Part shown: in pieces, positions 54,025 through 63,901 of the stretch | Layout: each line of letters begins with the position of its first letter | How positions within the stretch are numbered: position 1 is the first letter of the stretch | From: G963665215 sp963665215 | GTDB lineage: Bacteria; Chloroflexota; Dehalococcoidia; Lucifugimonadales; CAUZJF01 | Length of the DNA stretch: 64,000 bases | Reading direction: 5' to 3' | Assembly (NCBI GenBank): GCA_963665215.2 | Contig: CAXXWW010000006.1 | Location: 372,001-436,000, forward strand | Notes under the pieces: generated by a model | Seen by the model: the letters and a program-made list of their open reading frames with translations, nothing else | What the model was told of the DNA's origin: nothing | Database searches by the model: none | Program-made: the position numbers and the translations under genes

Positions 54025-55578
54025 TCATTGGGATTCCTCGACCACAGTCGGCACTCCTATGCTCTGACCAGTATCCCTCGTAGATCGACTTCCAGTGGTG
54101 CACGTGGTAACCGTCGTCGAAGTGGCCTCCGACCAATCGCTCCAACCGGTGTTGTAACTAGTGCCGTCGCCCTGCGCGCTTACCCTGAAGTCATAGGTTC
54201 TACAGCCAAGATTCCGCACATATGTGGGCGATGTTGGGGCAGTGCCCGTCACATCGGTCCAGCCGTTTCCATTGTCTGTCGATGATTCCCTGTACTGGAA
54301 TTTGTAGGTCGACGCATTGGGTACGAGGGTCCACTCCAAGCGCGCCCTTCCGCCGGTGTCCCCAGTCGCGACAAGGCCCTGTGGCGGAGGTGGCACCAAC
54401 AGGGGTAGAACCGTTGTCGCGCCCTCGGGACCGTACGAGCCACAGTAATCCAGTGTGTGATCAGATCCCGCGTCCCGGGGACACATGACGACTCTGACAG
54501 AAAAGTCACCGCTTCTCTGATCCAATGGAATCTGAGAGACATTGAATTCGACCACTAATCTATTTCGCCCAACCTCTTGCCCTAATACATTTCCAGCGGC
54601 ATCTGTAACTTGGACTGGTATTCCACCACCTTGACTCCGGAATAGAGAAGCAGCGTAGTAAATGTCAGGTCCTGGACTGAAATCATCTTCAACGAACCTA
54701 GCCCGAAGAGTCGAGCTCGACACTATGGGTGGACTCTTCAATGTCGGTAGAGGTCTGACTACTTCGGTGGCCCAGCCGTACCCCTCACGCAACGATGCGG
54801 CGTAGATCCGGTCTATCGGGATAAAGACGGCTTGGTTGCCGCCGAGCTTTCCGTAGACCACTCCTACCAGGACGACCCCCATACCTGGGCTTCCTCGAGA
54901 TGCCCACGCGAATACGGGTGCCCCACTGTCGCCTCCTTCTACAATCATGTCGGTCTGAACAAGACACTCCAAGTAATAGCCATCCTTAGTCCCATGGTCG
55001 CCGAGGCCTAACGGACTGCCAGGGCAGGTGTCGTCTGGGTTGTCGATAAATTCCTTGATCGTCCCGGAAGTCCACCCAGTTGTCCTACCCACTTTGTGAA
55101 CTTCCTCCATCAGTTTAGGGGGCCTAGCGCCCACGATTGCAAATCGATTGCTGGCAGCGTTGTTCTTGAAGTATTCGATTAAGGGCTTGGCCAAGGCACT
55201 AATGGTGTTCGGACTTTGCGCGGAAGGCATGTATATGTTCGTGTCCTCATACACCCATGTCGCTAACGCTGGCACAGCGCCTACTTTGGTATAGGCTTGA
55301 TCACCTCTAAGGCACTTCTCCTGGGCATCGAAACTACCGTCTCCCACCACGATTGTGCACTTCGTAGTCGCCACCACTGCCCTCGGGGGCAGCCACAGAT
55401 TTTGTCCTAAAAGCTCGGATCTCTTTCATTATCGACCAAGGTCCGGCAGCTTGGCAGTGGGCGGTTGTCGCCAGCCCGTGGCGGCAGAGTGCCGATCCAG
55501 GCTGAAACTCGATGTGCACCAGCGGAAGTACCCTGGCATTGGTACATCATTCATATACATTTGCAATCCACCCATCAT
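54025..55578 (-). pseudogene. Trypsin-like serine protease with FN3 domain, N-terminus frameshifted
   Basis: The main frame (55377-54025, 450 residues) has KVGRTTGWTSGTI and the nucleophile in VEGGDSGAPVF, then an FN3 domain (about 325-420). The catalytic His motif GLATTAHC lies just upstream but in another frame (55460 region), and the conserved front MMGGLQMYMND in a third (55578). At least two frameshifts therefore separate the triad. Either the gene is dead or there are sequence errors. The protein would have been secreted. Confidence 0.65.
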
Positions 55579-55710
55579 GCCGCTCCAGCGCGACTAAAGC
55601 TAGGATCTACCAAGGTCCATATCGCAGGTCCGGTGCAATAGCTTAGTCCCTGGCACGCAGTCATGGCGAGAGCATGGGAGTTGTGCGACTCTCGCAGAGG
55701 TCTTGTTCGG

Positions 55711-57906
55711 TCACGGCACTGTGCGTGTCGTGACTGTCACCCGCGAGACCTCACTGAGCCCGGCAGCGTTGACCGCGTGGACACGGTAGATGTACTTGGT
55801 GCCGGGTTCGATGTCGGTCGTGTCGACATACGTTGTAGCAGTGCCGTTGGTGACCTCGAACTTGACGAAGGTGTCTTGCTTTGCCACCCTCCTCAGTATG
55901 AGGTAGCCTGTCGGCGGGTCGTCGCCCGCATCCCACATCAGCGTCACCGATTCGTGCGTGGAAGAGGCCGTCAGGCCCTGCGGGGACGGCGGAGATGTCC
56001 CGGCCACGTCCGTTACAGGGATGCTGGGAGTCGCCGCCGGTGTAGCGGTCACGCGTGAGACCTCACTGAGCCCGACAGCGTTGACCGCGTGGACACGGTA
56101 GATGTACTTGGTGCCGGGTTCGATGTCGGTCGTGTCGACATACGTCGTGGCAGTGCCGTTGGTGACCTCAAACTTGCTGAAGGTGTCCTGCCTCGCGATC
56201 CTCCTCAGTATCAGGTAGCCCATTACCGTCGGGTCGTCGGCCACATCCCACGTCAGGGTCACCGAGTCCTGCGTGGAGGAAGCCGTCAGGTTCTGAGGCG
56301 GTGGCGGGGGACATAGCACATCGTTGGTCGTGCCAGTCAGGCCGGGAGGACTTTCACTGATGCGCAGCATCAGAAGGTCTCCGTCATTCCAAGACCGCTC
56401 GCATACCCCCCAAGTCAGCGCGCGCGTGCGGCCCTCCTCAACAACGTCGACAGCGTCGTCGAAATCCAGCCGCAGCACGACCGTCCCGTCTAGGGCGATG
56501 AAGTCGATGTGATGGCCTGTGGGCCTCCCGGGCGGATCAATCTGCATCTCGACCCTTGCTGACTCCCACCGGATCCGCTTGATGTCTGTTGTGCCCACCC
56601 CCTCGATGGCAAACGACGCCGGCTTCAAAACACCACGTGAGCCGTCGGCGCCTACCGCCGCGCCAATCACCACCGGATCGAAGAACGCCTCGTGAACAGT
56701 GCCCTCGGGTGCCGTCACGGTCATCGTCATTCCGTAGGTGAAGACGTGATTGCAGGGAATGAAGGGCAACAGAAGGTAATTGTTATTGACCTTGTATTCT
56801 CCTGCGGGAATCGGCCGCGCAGAGACCACTGTCTGCGTGATTGTGGATACATAGGCTCCTGGCACGAGGTCGCCAGTCACGACATCGAATAGGGCAGAGT
56901 CCCGTCCATCGAACCAGAGCCTTGATCTCTTTTCAGTTGATTCGGCGCTGACGACCTCGTCTTCATAGATCGTCGTGCCGGCGGGCTGGCCGGAGTCGAA
57001 TTCATGTGTAGGATGCGTGACGTAGACTCGCCGACCCTCACCCTCGGCTATGAAGTACCTATCCTCACGCTCATTCTGATATTTAAACCGGACGCATTCT
57101 TTGTATTCTTCCGAGCCGTCGCTGGCGTTAAGCTCAGCGGTAACAGCTGCGAGCCGCTGTTTCAGGTCGCCCAGCGTTATCGTTGGACCCGCCGGTGTGC
57201 TCGCGCCACTTGCGCCTGTAGCGCCGACTGGGGCGGTCGGCATATCCAGGAGGAACTCCTGTCCGTCCCCCACGGTCCCGCTCTGGCCGGTAGCGCCCGA
57301 AGCGATCTCGGTCGCCGGCAGCCACAACTTACTGTATTCGCTGGACAGGCTGTAACCGTCCCGGTGGGGTTGAGAAATACCGAACGACAAGTAGTAATGG
57401 TTGTCACCCTGCAACGTCGGCAAGACATCAAGGGGAAAAGCCTGAGCATCACGCAGTTCTTGCAGGAAGAAAACCGCCTCCCGATTGTCCCATTGCGTAT
57501 CCCTTCGGGCGCGGATGTCGGGCAACGCGTCTTCGGCTTCCTGGCGGGTGCCGAATTCATCGGCTGCGACCCATATCGCCGTGATGTTGTCGGCACCTGT
57601 CCCATTCAGGTACTCACCGACTTCAAGGTCGAACTTCAAGGCAGCGTAGTAGTTACCCTCAAACCTCCCCGCCCCGGCGACCACCTCAGTGGACTCGGAG
57701 GTCATCCGAGCTCTGACGACGGTGGGGTAGTTGGCGATCCTCTCTTCGAGCGAGGTCTCTCCTCGAGGGAAGACTCGCGAAGAATGGCTCCTGTCCGTGG
57801 CCAGAGTTTCGGCAGGAACCGCATCGTCGGGCGTATTGCTTCCCGTGCCCTGGCTGCACGCCAGCAGCAGCATCCCCGTCAAGAGAGCGATGAGGATTAT
57901 TCGCAT
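55711..57906 (-). CDS. Large lipoprotein with two C-terminal FN3 domains
   Basis: 731 residues, AGGGAG 8 bases before the ATG. The lipobox is LLLAC (Cys17). The N-terminal half is unknown; it includes a collagen-like linker (VGATGASGAST) like that of its neighbour at 52539-53930. The C-terminus has two FN3 domains (about 535-625 and 640-728) that are near-identical: DTFSKFEVTNGTATTYVDTT and DTFVKFEVTNGTATTYVDTT. It is an envelope-attached protein of unknown function, perhaps binding other FN3 proteins or polymers. Confidence 0.7.
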   Translation of the reverse strand: MRIILIALLTGMLLLACSQGTGSNTPDDAVPAETLATDRSHSSRVFPRGETSLEERIANYPTVVRARMTSESTEVVAGAGRFEGNYYAALKFDLEVGEYLNGTGADNITAIWVAADEFGTRQEAEDALPDIRARRDTQWDNREAVFFLQELRDAQAFPLDVLPTLQGDNHYYLSFGISQPHRDGYSLSSEYSKLWLPATEIASGATGQSGTVGDGQEFLLDMPTAPVGATGASGASTPAGPTITLGDLKQRLAAVTAELNASDGSEEYKECVRFKYQNEREDRYFIAEGEGRRVYVTHPTHEFDSGQPAGTTIYEDEVVSAESTEKRSRLWFDGRDSALFDVVTGDLVPGAYVSTITQTVVSARPIPAGEYKVNNNYLLLPFIPCNHVFTYGMTMTVTAPEGTVHEAFFDPVVIGAAVGADGSRGVLKPASFAIEGVGTTDIKRIRWESARVEMQIDPPGRPTGHHIDFIALDGTVVLRLDFDDAVDVVEEGRTRALTWGVCERSWNDGDLLMLRISESPPGLTGTTNDVLCPPPPPQNLTASSTQDSVTLTWDVADDPTVMGYLILRRIARQDTFSKFEVTNGTATTYVDTTDIEPGTKYIYRVHAVNAVGLSEVSRVTATPAATPSIPVTDVAGTSPPSPQGLTASSTHESVTLMWDAGDDPPTGYLILRRVAKQDTFVKFEVTNGTATTYVDTTDIEPGTKYIYRVHAVNAAGLSEVSRVTVTTRTVP
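55738..56300. repeat. Direct repeat encoding two FN3 domains
   Basis: Two units of about 300 bases (55740-55985 and 56050-56300) are highly similar at the DNA level, e.g. the string GATGTACTTGGTGCCGGGTT is shared. Recent duplication of a domain is likely. Confidence 0.85.
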
Positions 57907-57917
57907 CGTGGTTCTCC

Positions 57918-60900
57918 CTAGTGTCTCGTATGAAGGATGTAGATTGCCCGCAACTGTTCTATGTCTTCATCCTTTACATTCCGTGCGGCCCCAGAATCGT
58001 TCATTATGGCGACCACGTTCTTAAGTCCTGTCGTATCTGCATAAAAGTCTGGCAAACCCAGAGTGTGGCCAAACTCGTGCAGCATGATGTAGTCAATAAA
58101 AATGTAAAGTTGTGGATTGGCTACTGTGCTAGACATTGGCTGTGTACGGTGCATACTCCTGACATCGGTCCACAGGACTTCAGATTGAATTGAACACGGA
58201 TCGTTATCGCATTGGAAGCCAGGTTGCTCGAAGACCATCGTCATATTCAGCATGTGTTTGCCGGGGCCAGAGGAATTGCCGTCTGTGCCCGGTTGCACGC
58301 ATGCGAAACTGGCTCCGCAACCGCCACTGTCGCTGGCCCTCGTGGTGGATGCCGTCTGGATGGTAACGATTCCGCCGTCAGCGTTGGTGCCGCCGCAACT
58401 GATGTCGACATCATCGCATATCTTCAGCCCCTTGTTCAGCACTACCATCTCGTTGTTCCAGTCCTCGGCAGCATCCTGAATTGCGTCTTCAATGATGCTG
58501 GACCCGATGGTACCCTTCGCGTACTTCGCCGTGTGATCTGCCTGATGTCCCCACCAGTACTCTAGATCGGGCGTCCTCGCACGAAGACCATCAGATTCGG
58601 GAGAGTCGCCGAACCTATTCGTGGCCACGACCTTGAAGGTGTATCTGCTGTCCGGGACCAGCCCAGTGATGTCGGCGCTGGCGTTTGTAAAGGCGATCGT
58701 CGCCGGCGGGTTTGGCTCAGGGTCAATCAGCACTTTATAAGCGGTCGCTCCTGGGACGACGTCCCAGAAAAGCTCGATTCCCCTGCCGCCTATGAGAAAC
58801 CTGTATGCAGGTTTGTTCGGTTTGGGCGGCCTTTCGTCCAGCACCTCAGTCTCCACCTCGCTCGATGGATCGGATGTTCCCTGTACGCCCACGGCCTTGA
58901 CCCTGTGCTTGTAGGTATCCCCCGGGGTCAACCCGCGAACGATTGCGCTAAACCGGTTGCCACTCCTCAGCGGAGTGGTTACAGTGAAGCTGTCGAAAGG
59001 CAACTCGCGCCAGTCCGAGCCTATGAACACGTTCTTATGCTGCTCAACTACGTAGCCCGTCGCATCAAGAACGGCGTCCCACATGATCTGTATTTCACCG
59101 TGATCGACGGACGAACTGGCAACATTCGCTGGTGCCCGAGGTGGGGCAAGGGTTACCTCGACCTCATTAGACGGCACTGATTCCACATCTGAATTCAGTG
59201 CCTTGACCCGGAACCTTTTGGCATCGTTGACAGAAAGGTTGCGCACGACGGCACTGCTGCCGATAATGGTGACTTCCGAGCCGAGGTCGACCCACGTGTG
59301 GAGGAAGGGTGCGAACGTCCGCCGCTTCCGTTGTTCCACCTTGTAGCCGGTGGCTTCGGCGACGGTGTCCCAGTTCAGAGATGCCTCCCCTCGCCCCGGA
59401 CCAGACGCGCCTGTGAGGTTCTGCGGCGCGGGCGGTGGGGCCGGAACCGGACATGCGTCGGTCGTCTCCGAAACGCCGGATGAAGGGTTGCCATATGTGT
59501 AGGAGTAGGGGCTGCCGTCGCCACGGGCGCGGACCTGGAAGTCGTAGCTCGTGTCGCAGTCCAACCCGTCCACCGTATCGGACGTGCTTGAGTACACGTA
59601 GCCAGCGTGGAGCCAACTGCTGGAACTGCTCCTCCGATACTCGACCTTGTAGGCCCCCGCGTCGGTTACGTCATTCCAACTCAGGCTGACACTGGTCTCG
59701 GTAGATGCAGTTGCACGGAGGCCGGTGGGAGCGGGGGCTGTAGGAGGGTCGGTGGTCCTCGACACGCTGGTCGAGGGACTGCCGTAGGTGTACGAATAGG
59801 GGCTGCCGTCGCCGCGGGCGCGGACCTGGAATTCGTAGGCGGTGTTGGGATCAAGCCCGGACACCGTATCGGACGTGCTTGAGTACACGTAGCCAGCGTG
59901 GAGCCAACTGATGGAACTGCTCCTTCGGTACTCGACCTTGTAGGCCCCCGCGTCGGTTACGTCATTCCAACTCAGGCTGACACTGGTCTCGGTAGATGCA
60001 GTTGCACGGAGGCCGGTGGGAGCGGGGGCTGTAGGAGAGTCGGTGGTCCTCGACACGCTGGTCGAGGGACTGCCGTAAGTGTATGAATAGGGGCTGCCGT
60101 CGCCGCGGGCGCGGACCTGGAAGTCGTAGGGGGTGTTGGGATCAAGCCCGGACACCGTCCTGGAGGTGCCGAAAGTGTATCCGGCGTGGAGCCAACTGCT
60201 GGAGCTGCTCCTCCGATACTCGACCTTGTAGTAATGGGCGTCGGTTACGGCGTTCCAACTCAGGCTGACACTGGTCTCGGTAGATGCAGTTGCACGGAGG
60301 CCGGTGGGAGCGGGGGCTGTAGGAGGGTCGGTGGTCCTCGACACGCTGGTCGAGGGACTGCCGTAAGTGTATGAATAGGGGCTGCCGTCGCCGCGGGCGC
60401 GAACCTGGAAATCGTAGGGGGTGTTGGGATCAAGCCCGGACACCGTCCTGGAGGTGCCGAAAGTGTATCCGGCGTGGAGCCAACTGCTGGAGCTGCTCCT
60501 CCGATACTCGACCTTGTAGTAATGGGCGTCGGTTACGGCGTTCCAACTCAGGCTGACGCTATCGTCGGTGTCCGAGGTTACCCTGAGTCCCGTCGGGGCC
60601 GGAGCCACACATGCGTCGGTCGTCTCCGAAACGCTGGATGAAGGGTTGCCATATGTGTAGGAGTAGGGGCTGCCGTCGCCCCGCGCCCGGACCCGAAAGT
60701 AGTAGCTCGTGTTGCAGTCCAACCCGTCCACCGTATCGGACGTGCTTGAGTACACGTAGCCAGCGTGGAGCCAACTGATGGAACCGCTCCTTCGGTACTC
60801 GACCTTGTAGGCCCCCGCGTCGGTTACCGTATTCCAACTCAGACTGACGCTATCGTCGGTGTCCGAGGTTACTCTGAGTCCCGTCGGGGCGGGAGCATTC

Positions 60901-61457
60901 GCCGCCCTCCCAATCGCGCCTCCTTCTTCCTCAACCACGTCGTCGCGCTGGGCGTTGTCCACATCCGGGAGCCGCCCTTCGGTCCCCTCATCGACGGCCC
61001 CGGAAGCGCCGCCTCCGTCATCCTCCGGAACCACGTCGTCGCGCTCGGCGGTGTCCACGTCCGGGAGCCGCCCTTCGCTATCCTCATCGACGGCTCCGGA
61101 AGCGCCGCCCTCCTCCTCAACCACGTCGTCGCGCTGGGCCGTGTCCACATCCGGGAGCCGCGCTCCGCTATCCTCATCGACGGCTCCGGAAGCGCCGCCT
61201 TCGTCATCCCCTGGAACCACATCGTCGCGTTCGGCGGTGTCCACGTCCGGCAGCCGCGTTCCGTCATCCTCATCGACGGCTCCGGAAGCGCCGCCTTCGT
61301 CATCCTCCACTACCACATCGTCGCGCTCGGCGGTGTCCACGCCTGGGAGCGGCCCGTCCGCTTGGGCCGTAGTCACGAATACAGATACAGAGACGAGGAG
61401 GAGGATCGCCATGGCTGCGAGGAAGATGTATCTATGCCATACAGAAGACGATATCAA
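57918..61457 (-). CDS. Giant secreted metzincin metalloprotease with acidic repeats and FN3 array
   Basis: 1,179 residues from the TTG at 61457, preceded by GGGAGGAA; a longer in-frame start at 61538 has no such site. A signal peptide (LAAMAILLLVSVSVFVTTAQA) is followed by five acidic repeats of about 30-38 residues (motif LPDVDTAERDDVV ... GGASGAVDE), five near-identical FN3 domains (about 190-670), three more diverged FN3-like domains, and a C-terminal protease with HEFGHTLGLPD (HExxHxxGxxD) and a Met-turn-like VVAIMND. Asp as third ligand recalls snapalysin-type metzincins. It ends 12 bases before the lipoprotein start, so both may be co-transcribed. It probably degrades or binds external polymers; acidic repeats may bind calcium. 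Confidence 0.85.
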   Translation of the reverse strand: MISSSVWHRYIFLAAMAILLLVSVSVFVTTAQADGPLPGVDTAERDDVVVEDDEGGASGAVDEDDGTRLPDVDTAERDDVVPGDDEGGASGAVDEDSGARLPDVDTAQRDDVVEEEGGASGAVDEDSEGRLPDVDTAERDDVVPEDDGGGASGAVDEGTEGRLPDVDNAQRDDVVEEEGGAIGRAANAPAPTGLRVTSDTDDSVSLSWNTVTDAGAYKVEYRRSGSISWLHAGYVYSSTSDTVDGLDCNTSYYFRVRARGDGSPYSYTYGNPSSSVSETTDACVAPAPTGLRVTSDTDDSVSLSWNAVTDAHYYKVEYRRSSSSSWLHAGYTFGTSRTVSGLDPNTPYDFQVRARGDGSPYSYTYGSPSTSVSRTTDPPTAPAPTGLRATASTETSVSLSWNAVTDAHYYKVEYRRSSSSSWLHAGYTFGTSRTVSGLDPNTPYDFQVRARGDGSPYSYTYGSPSTSVSRTTDSPTAPAPTGLRATASTETSVSLSWNDVTDAGAYKVEYRRSSSISWLHAGYVYSSTSDTVSGLDPNTAYEFQVRARGDGSPYSYTYGSPSTSVSRTTDPPTAPAPTGLRATASTETSVSLSWNDVTDAGAYKVEYRRSSSSSWLHAGYVYSSTSDTVDGLDCDTSYDFQVRARGDGSPYSYTYGNPSSGVSETTDACPVPAPPPAPQNLTGASGPGRGEASLNWDTVAEATGYKVEQRKRRTFAPFLHTWVDLGSEVTIIGSSAVVRNLSVNDAKRFRVKALNSDVESVPSNEVEVTLAPPRAPANVASSSVDHGEIQIMWDAVLDATGYVVEQHKNVFIGSDWRELPFDSFTVTTPLRSGNRFSAIVRGLTPGDTYKHRVKAVGVQGTSDPSSEVETEVLDERPPKPNKPAYRFLIGGRGIELFWDVVPGATAYKVLIDPEPNPPATIAFTNASADITGLVPDSRYTFKVVATNRFGDSPESDGLRARTPDLEYWWGHQADHTAKYAKGTIGSSIIEDAIQDAAEDWNNEMVVLNKGLKICDDVDISCGGTNADGGIVTIQTASTTRASDSGGCGASFACVQPGTDGNSSGPGKHMLNMTMVFEQPGFQCDNDPCSIQSEVLWTDVRSMHRTQPMSSTVANPQLYIFIDYIMLHEFGHTLGLPDFYADTTGLKNVVAIMNDSGAARNVKDEDIEQLRAIYILHTRH
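59450..60898. repeat. Five tandem ~290-bp repeats (FN3 array)
   Basis: The units encode FN3 domains sharing VKVEYRR/YKVEYRRSS, WLHAGY and GDGSPYSYTYG. Units 2 and 3 are almost identical in DNA. Expansion and contraction by recombination is likely, and assembly collapse is possible. Confidence 0.9.
60905..61350. repeat. Five short repeats encoding acidic segments
   Basis: Units of about 81-114 bases share the coding strand pattern for GASGAVDE and DVDTAERDDVV. They lie between the signal peptide and the FN3 array. Confidence 0.85.
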
Positions 61458-61961
61458 TACACTTTCCTCCCTATATTTGATTCGGGGTAAGCCCGTCCCG
61501 TGGGGCTGAGGGGGATTGGCTGCTATATGACCAGGCAAGCGCGGTCGATGATGAGGACGTCGGCGCTATGCTGGCTGTCCTCGCTGAGCTTGATGCAGGA
61601 AGTCGGCTGCTCGACTCCATCTCCATCGAGCTGAGGGAAATATGCTCTGGGGGATGATGGTGGACGCGTGGACGCCCGCATACCCTGGCTTGACCCCGAC
61701 ACCGGGCGAGGGGGGACCAGGCGCGTGGTCAGCGCCGGAGACATACCGCGCGGGCCGGACGCGCTGGACGACGCTGTGCGGATGGTGGTCCACCTCCCGC
61801 CGGGATCGGGACCTGGGCCGCTGGTGACGCCGACTCTCGGCGCGTGGGGCGCGAAGTCCGCACCAGCCTACACCGCCCTGCTGAATCTGCACTACCGCTG
61901 GTTCGACGTAGGCGTTACTCGTGCGTTCCGCTCTCCTTTTCTATGACACTGCCAAAATGCC
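61458..61961. other. Stretch with gene remnants
   Basis: A start-less plus-strand frame (about 61490-61655: GDWLLYDQASAVDDEDVG ...) and a following one at 61668-61946 (MDARIPWLDPDTGRGG ..., GTG start) have coding-like composition but no ribosome site and no family. They may be decayed phage-type genes. Confidence 0.3.
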
Positions 61962-62219
61962 CTAGTTGTCAGCGATTTGATAGCCTGTGTGCGTAACACG
62001 GAATATCTGGCTCTTTGGACTGAGAGGTCCGATCAAGCCCTTATCTTCGAGCCCCTGAATCGCGTGAAACCACCGAGCTTCAGACCTTGGGTTATCCGAT
62101 TCAGTAAACTTCCTGGTGCCGGCACCAACGCCTCCAAAGTTGCTTACGTGCTTTATCTCCCCACTCTGTGATTGAGCCGCCACGTTCAGCAGTTCCCTCT
62201 CATCGTCGGATAGATTCAT
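61962..62219 (-). CDS. Small winged-helix-like protein
   Basis: 85 residues from the ATG at 62219; GGAGG lies 9 bases upstream. It begins MNLSDDERELLN and ends in WFHAIQGLEDKGLI ... FRVTHTGYQIADN, a pattern of helix then β-wing typical of winged-helix domains. Perhaps a transcriptional regulator or phage protein. Confidence 0.5.
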   Translation of the reverse strand: MNLSDDERELLNVAAQSQSGEIKHVSNFGGVGAGTRKFTESDNPRSEARWFHAIQGLEDKGLIGPLSPKSQIFRVTHTGYQIADN

Positions 62220-62682
62220 CGTCAAGTTCCTCCCGCCCTCCAAAGTAGGGGAATTATGTTTGGCTACTCTAAGCGGATATTTCCCATATTGGGAGTCTTC
62301 AGGCTCAGAGGCCAGCCCAAACGAGATGGTAGCATCATAGTCAGGTCCTGAGGCGGTCCAGCAGGGCGCCGGTCAGGGGCGTCGGTGGACCCCGCGCGTG
62401 GGGAGTAGAACACCGTAGCTGTAGGCACGCCCGCGCCGCCCGGTTCCCACGACTCATCCCACGGACGGGCGCGAGTCACCAGGGGGAAGAACTGCCGGCG
62501 GACCGTGGAAGACGAGATGAGGCGACGAGATGAGTGGCTCTCCCCCTCGGTGCGCGGGGGCCGTTGTCAGTCTGTCCACCCGCTGCCAGGCCGGCCATTC
62601 CCGTGCCGCTAGGGGGGCAAAGCGCCCGCCCGCCGGTCGCTTCGGGTGCCAGGGGGTATGGTCTGGGGCGGTTGCCCGTGCT
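62220..62682. other. Gene-poor GC-rich stretch
   Basis: Several long open frames exist on both strands but they overlap one another, have no ribosome sites and match nothing I know. No gene is called. Confidence 0.4.
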
Positions 62683-62898
62683 CTACGGGCTCTGTGCCCT
62701 CGCCCGACCCGCCTGCATGAGTCGCTCAACACTTGCGGGGCTGACTCCGCTCCCCATCGCGCCGCTCCGCCAGCGGCGGCGGGCCTTGGACTTGGCCAGG
62801 GGCGCTAGCGGCTTCGCCTGGTCGACGGTCTCCTGTGCGTCCAGCTTGGCCTGCAGGGCGTCGAGATCGGCGTCAGACCGGGACGGGTGCCGGCGCAA
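62683..62898 (-). CDS. Small hypothetical protein
   Basis: 71 residues from a TTG, overlapping the end of the frameshifted HTH gene by 26 bases. It has a helical start (DADLDALQAKLDAQETVDQA) and an HTH-like end (GVSPASVERLMQAGR). Composition fits a coding frame. Tentative. Confidence 0.4.
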   Translation of the reverse strand: MRRHPSRSDADLDALQAKLDAQETVDQAKPLAPLAKSKARRRWRSGAMGSGVSPASVERLMQAGRARAQSP

Positions 62899-63068
62899 TC
62901 AGTTCCAGGTTGTCCGGCACGTCCACATAGGTCTTGCGGTTACAGATCCTACTCGCGACTTTCACGGTGGACGTTGTACTTCCGCATCAGGTCTGTGATC
63001 GTGTGTCCGGCGTCGAAGAACCTCCTCATCTCGCTGACTTCCCCTGCTGATAGCCGTCGTCTCCTCAT
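62873..63068 (-). pseudogene. Small helix-turn-helix protein with a frameshift
   Basis: From the ATG at 63068 the frame reads SAGEVSEMRRFFDAGHTITD then LMRKYNVHRE and stops at TAG after 39 codons. Shifting by one base at about 62955 gives VASRICNRKTYVDVPDNLEL and a stop at 62873, which fits a phage-type HTH (R..VSRI.NRKT.). The gene is either decayed or hit by one sequencing error. Confidence 0.5.
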
Positions 63069-63260
63069 GGCGAATCCCCTCCTGTTCGTGGTCTATCTTG
63101 GGTCTATCTTACGATGCCCCACATATGCGCGTTATGTGCGCATGGGTCTATCTTATGGATAGCTTCCAGCTACGAATTGTTTGTGTTTAAGCCTAAGAGC
63201 GAGGATATTATATATATTAGGGCTAAGGAATCTGACACCACGTCGATGGCCCTGGGGGGG

Positions 63261-63470
63261 CTACCCTGGGACGGCGAACCCTCCGAGTCGCCGGCGCCGG
63301 TGATGCCGTCGGTAGTGACGGCGGCTCGTGCGGCGGCTGAGCTCCTTGCGATGATACCGGCTGCACCCCGCGGCGCAGGTGATCGCCGTGGGGAACCTCT
63401 GCCGTCTGGCCTCTGAGATGCGGCAGCGGCAGACAACGCACAGGACCCTTCGCGCCGTCGCGCCTGTCAC
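63261..63470 (-). CDS. Small zinc-ribbon protein, phage type
   Basis: 69 residues with CVVCRCRISEARRQRFPTAI then TCAAGC followed by RRxxxRR-like basic runs. This CxxC ... CxxxC pattern with an Arg-rich tail is common in small proteins of phages and mobile elements. Its start overlaps the stop of the upstream gene as ATGA, which supports it being real. Confidence 0.55.
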   Translation of the reverse strand: MTGATARRVLCVVCRCRISEARRQRFPTAITCAAGCSRYHRKELSRRTSRRHYRRHHRRRRLGGFAVPG

Positions 63471-63901
63471 TCCGCCGGCCTTTCCGGCGAGAGGGCATCG
63501 AGGTCATCGAGGCCATCAAGGAGCCCTGAACTCTGCAACACTTCAGCCATCTCGTCGTTCGTAAGGTCCCACCTCTTCATATCCGCCAGTTGCGTGACCA
63601 CCATCTGGCACTTGGCGAAGCGGATCTCCAGCCCGTGGTAGTTCGCATACTCACGGGCCGAGAGCGGGGAGTAGACCGCGACACCCCCACGCTCAACACG
63701 GAACACCACCTTGCCGAGCGAAAGCCCGTACTCGACTACCGGATCGCGTGTCCTGTATGGCGTAGGCTTGCGAAGCCCATACCCGGCTCGCACGGCGTCG
63801 ACGTTCAGTGCGGCCACATACGCGTACCACTCTGCCAGACTCTTGCAGCAGCAATCCATCTGACACTTTGCCGTCTCAGACACCGCGTCTATCATTGCCA
63901 C
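63467..63901 (-). CDS. Hypothetical protein
   Basis: 144 residues (GTG start; an ATG two codons later). It has a Cys cluster near the N-terminus (CQMDCCCKSLAEWY) and a β-rich centre (VEYGLSLGKVVFRVERGGVAVYS). Not recognised. It overlaps the genes on both sides, as in a tight phage-like operon. Confidence 0.5.
   Translation of the reverse strand: MAMIDAVSETAKCQMDCCCKSLAEWYAYVAALNVDAVRAGYGLRKPTPYRTRDPVVEYGLSLGKVVFRVERGGVAVYSPLSAREYANYHGLEIRFAKCQMVVTQLADMKRWDLTNDEMAEVLQSSGLLDGLDDLDALSPERPAE

Noticed and set aside
59450..61350. Possible CRISPR-like array
   Set aside because: The repeats are ~290 and ~100 bases long, in frame, and encode protein domains; there are no short repeats with unique spacers and no cas genes.
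60765..61509. Long plus-strand open frames across the FN3 and acidic repeats
   Set aside because: They are antisense shadows of the repeats of the minus-strand metzincin gene, with no ribosome sites and repetitive low-complexity products.
62530..62998. Plus-strand open frames of 90-150 codons near the right edge
   Set aside because: They overlap each other in different frames in GC-rich DNA and run antisense to better-supported small minus-strand genes.
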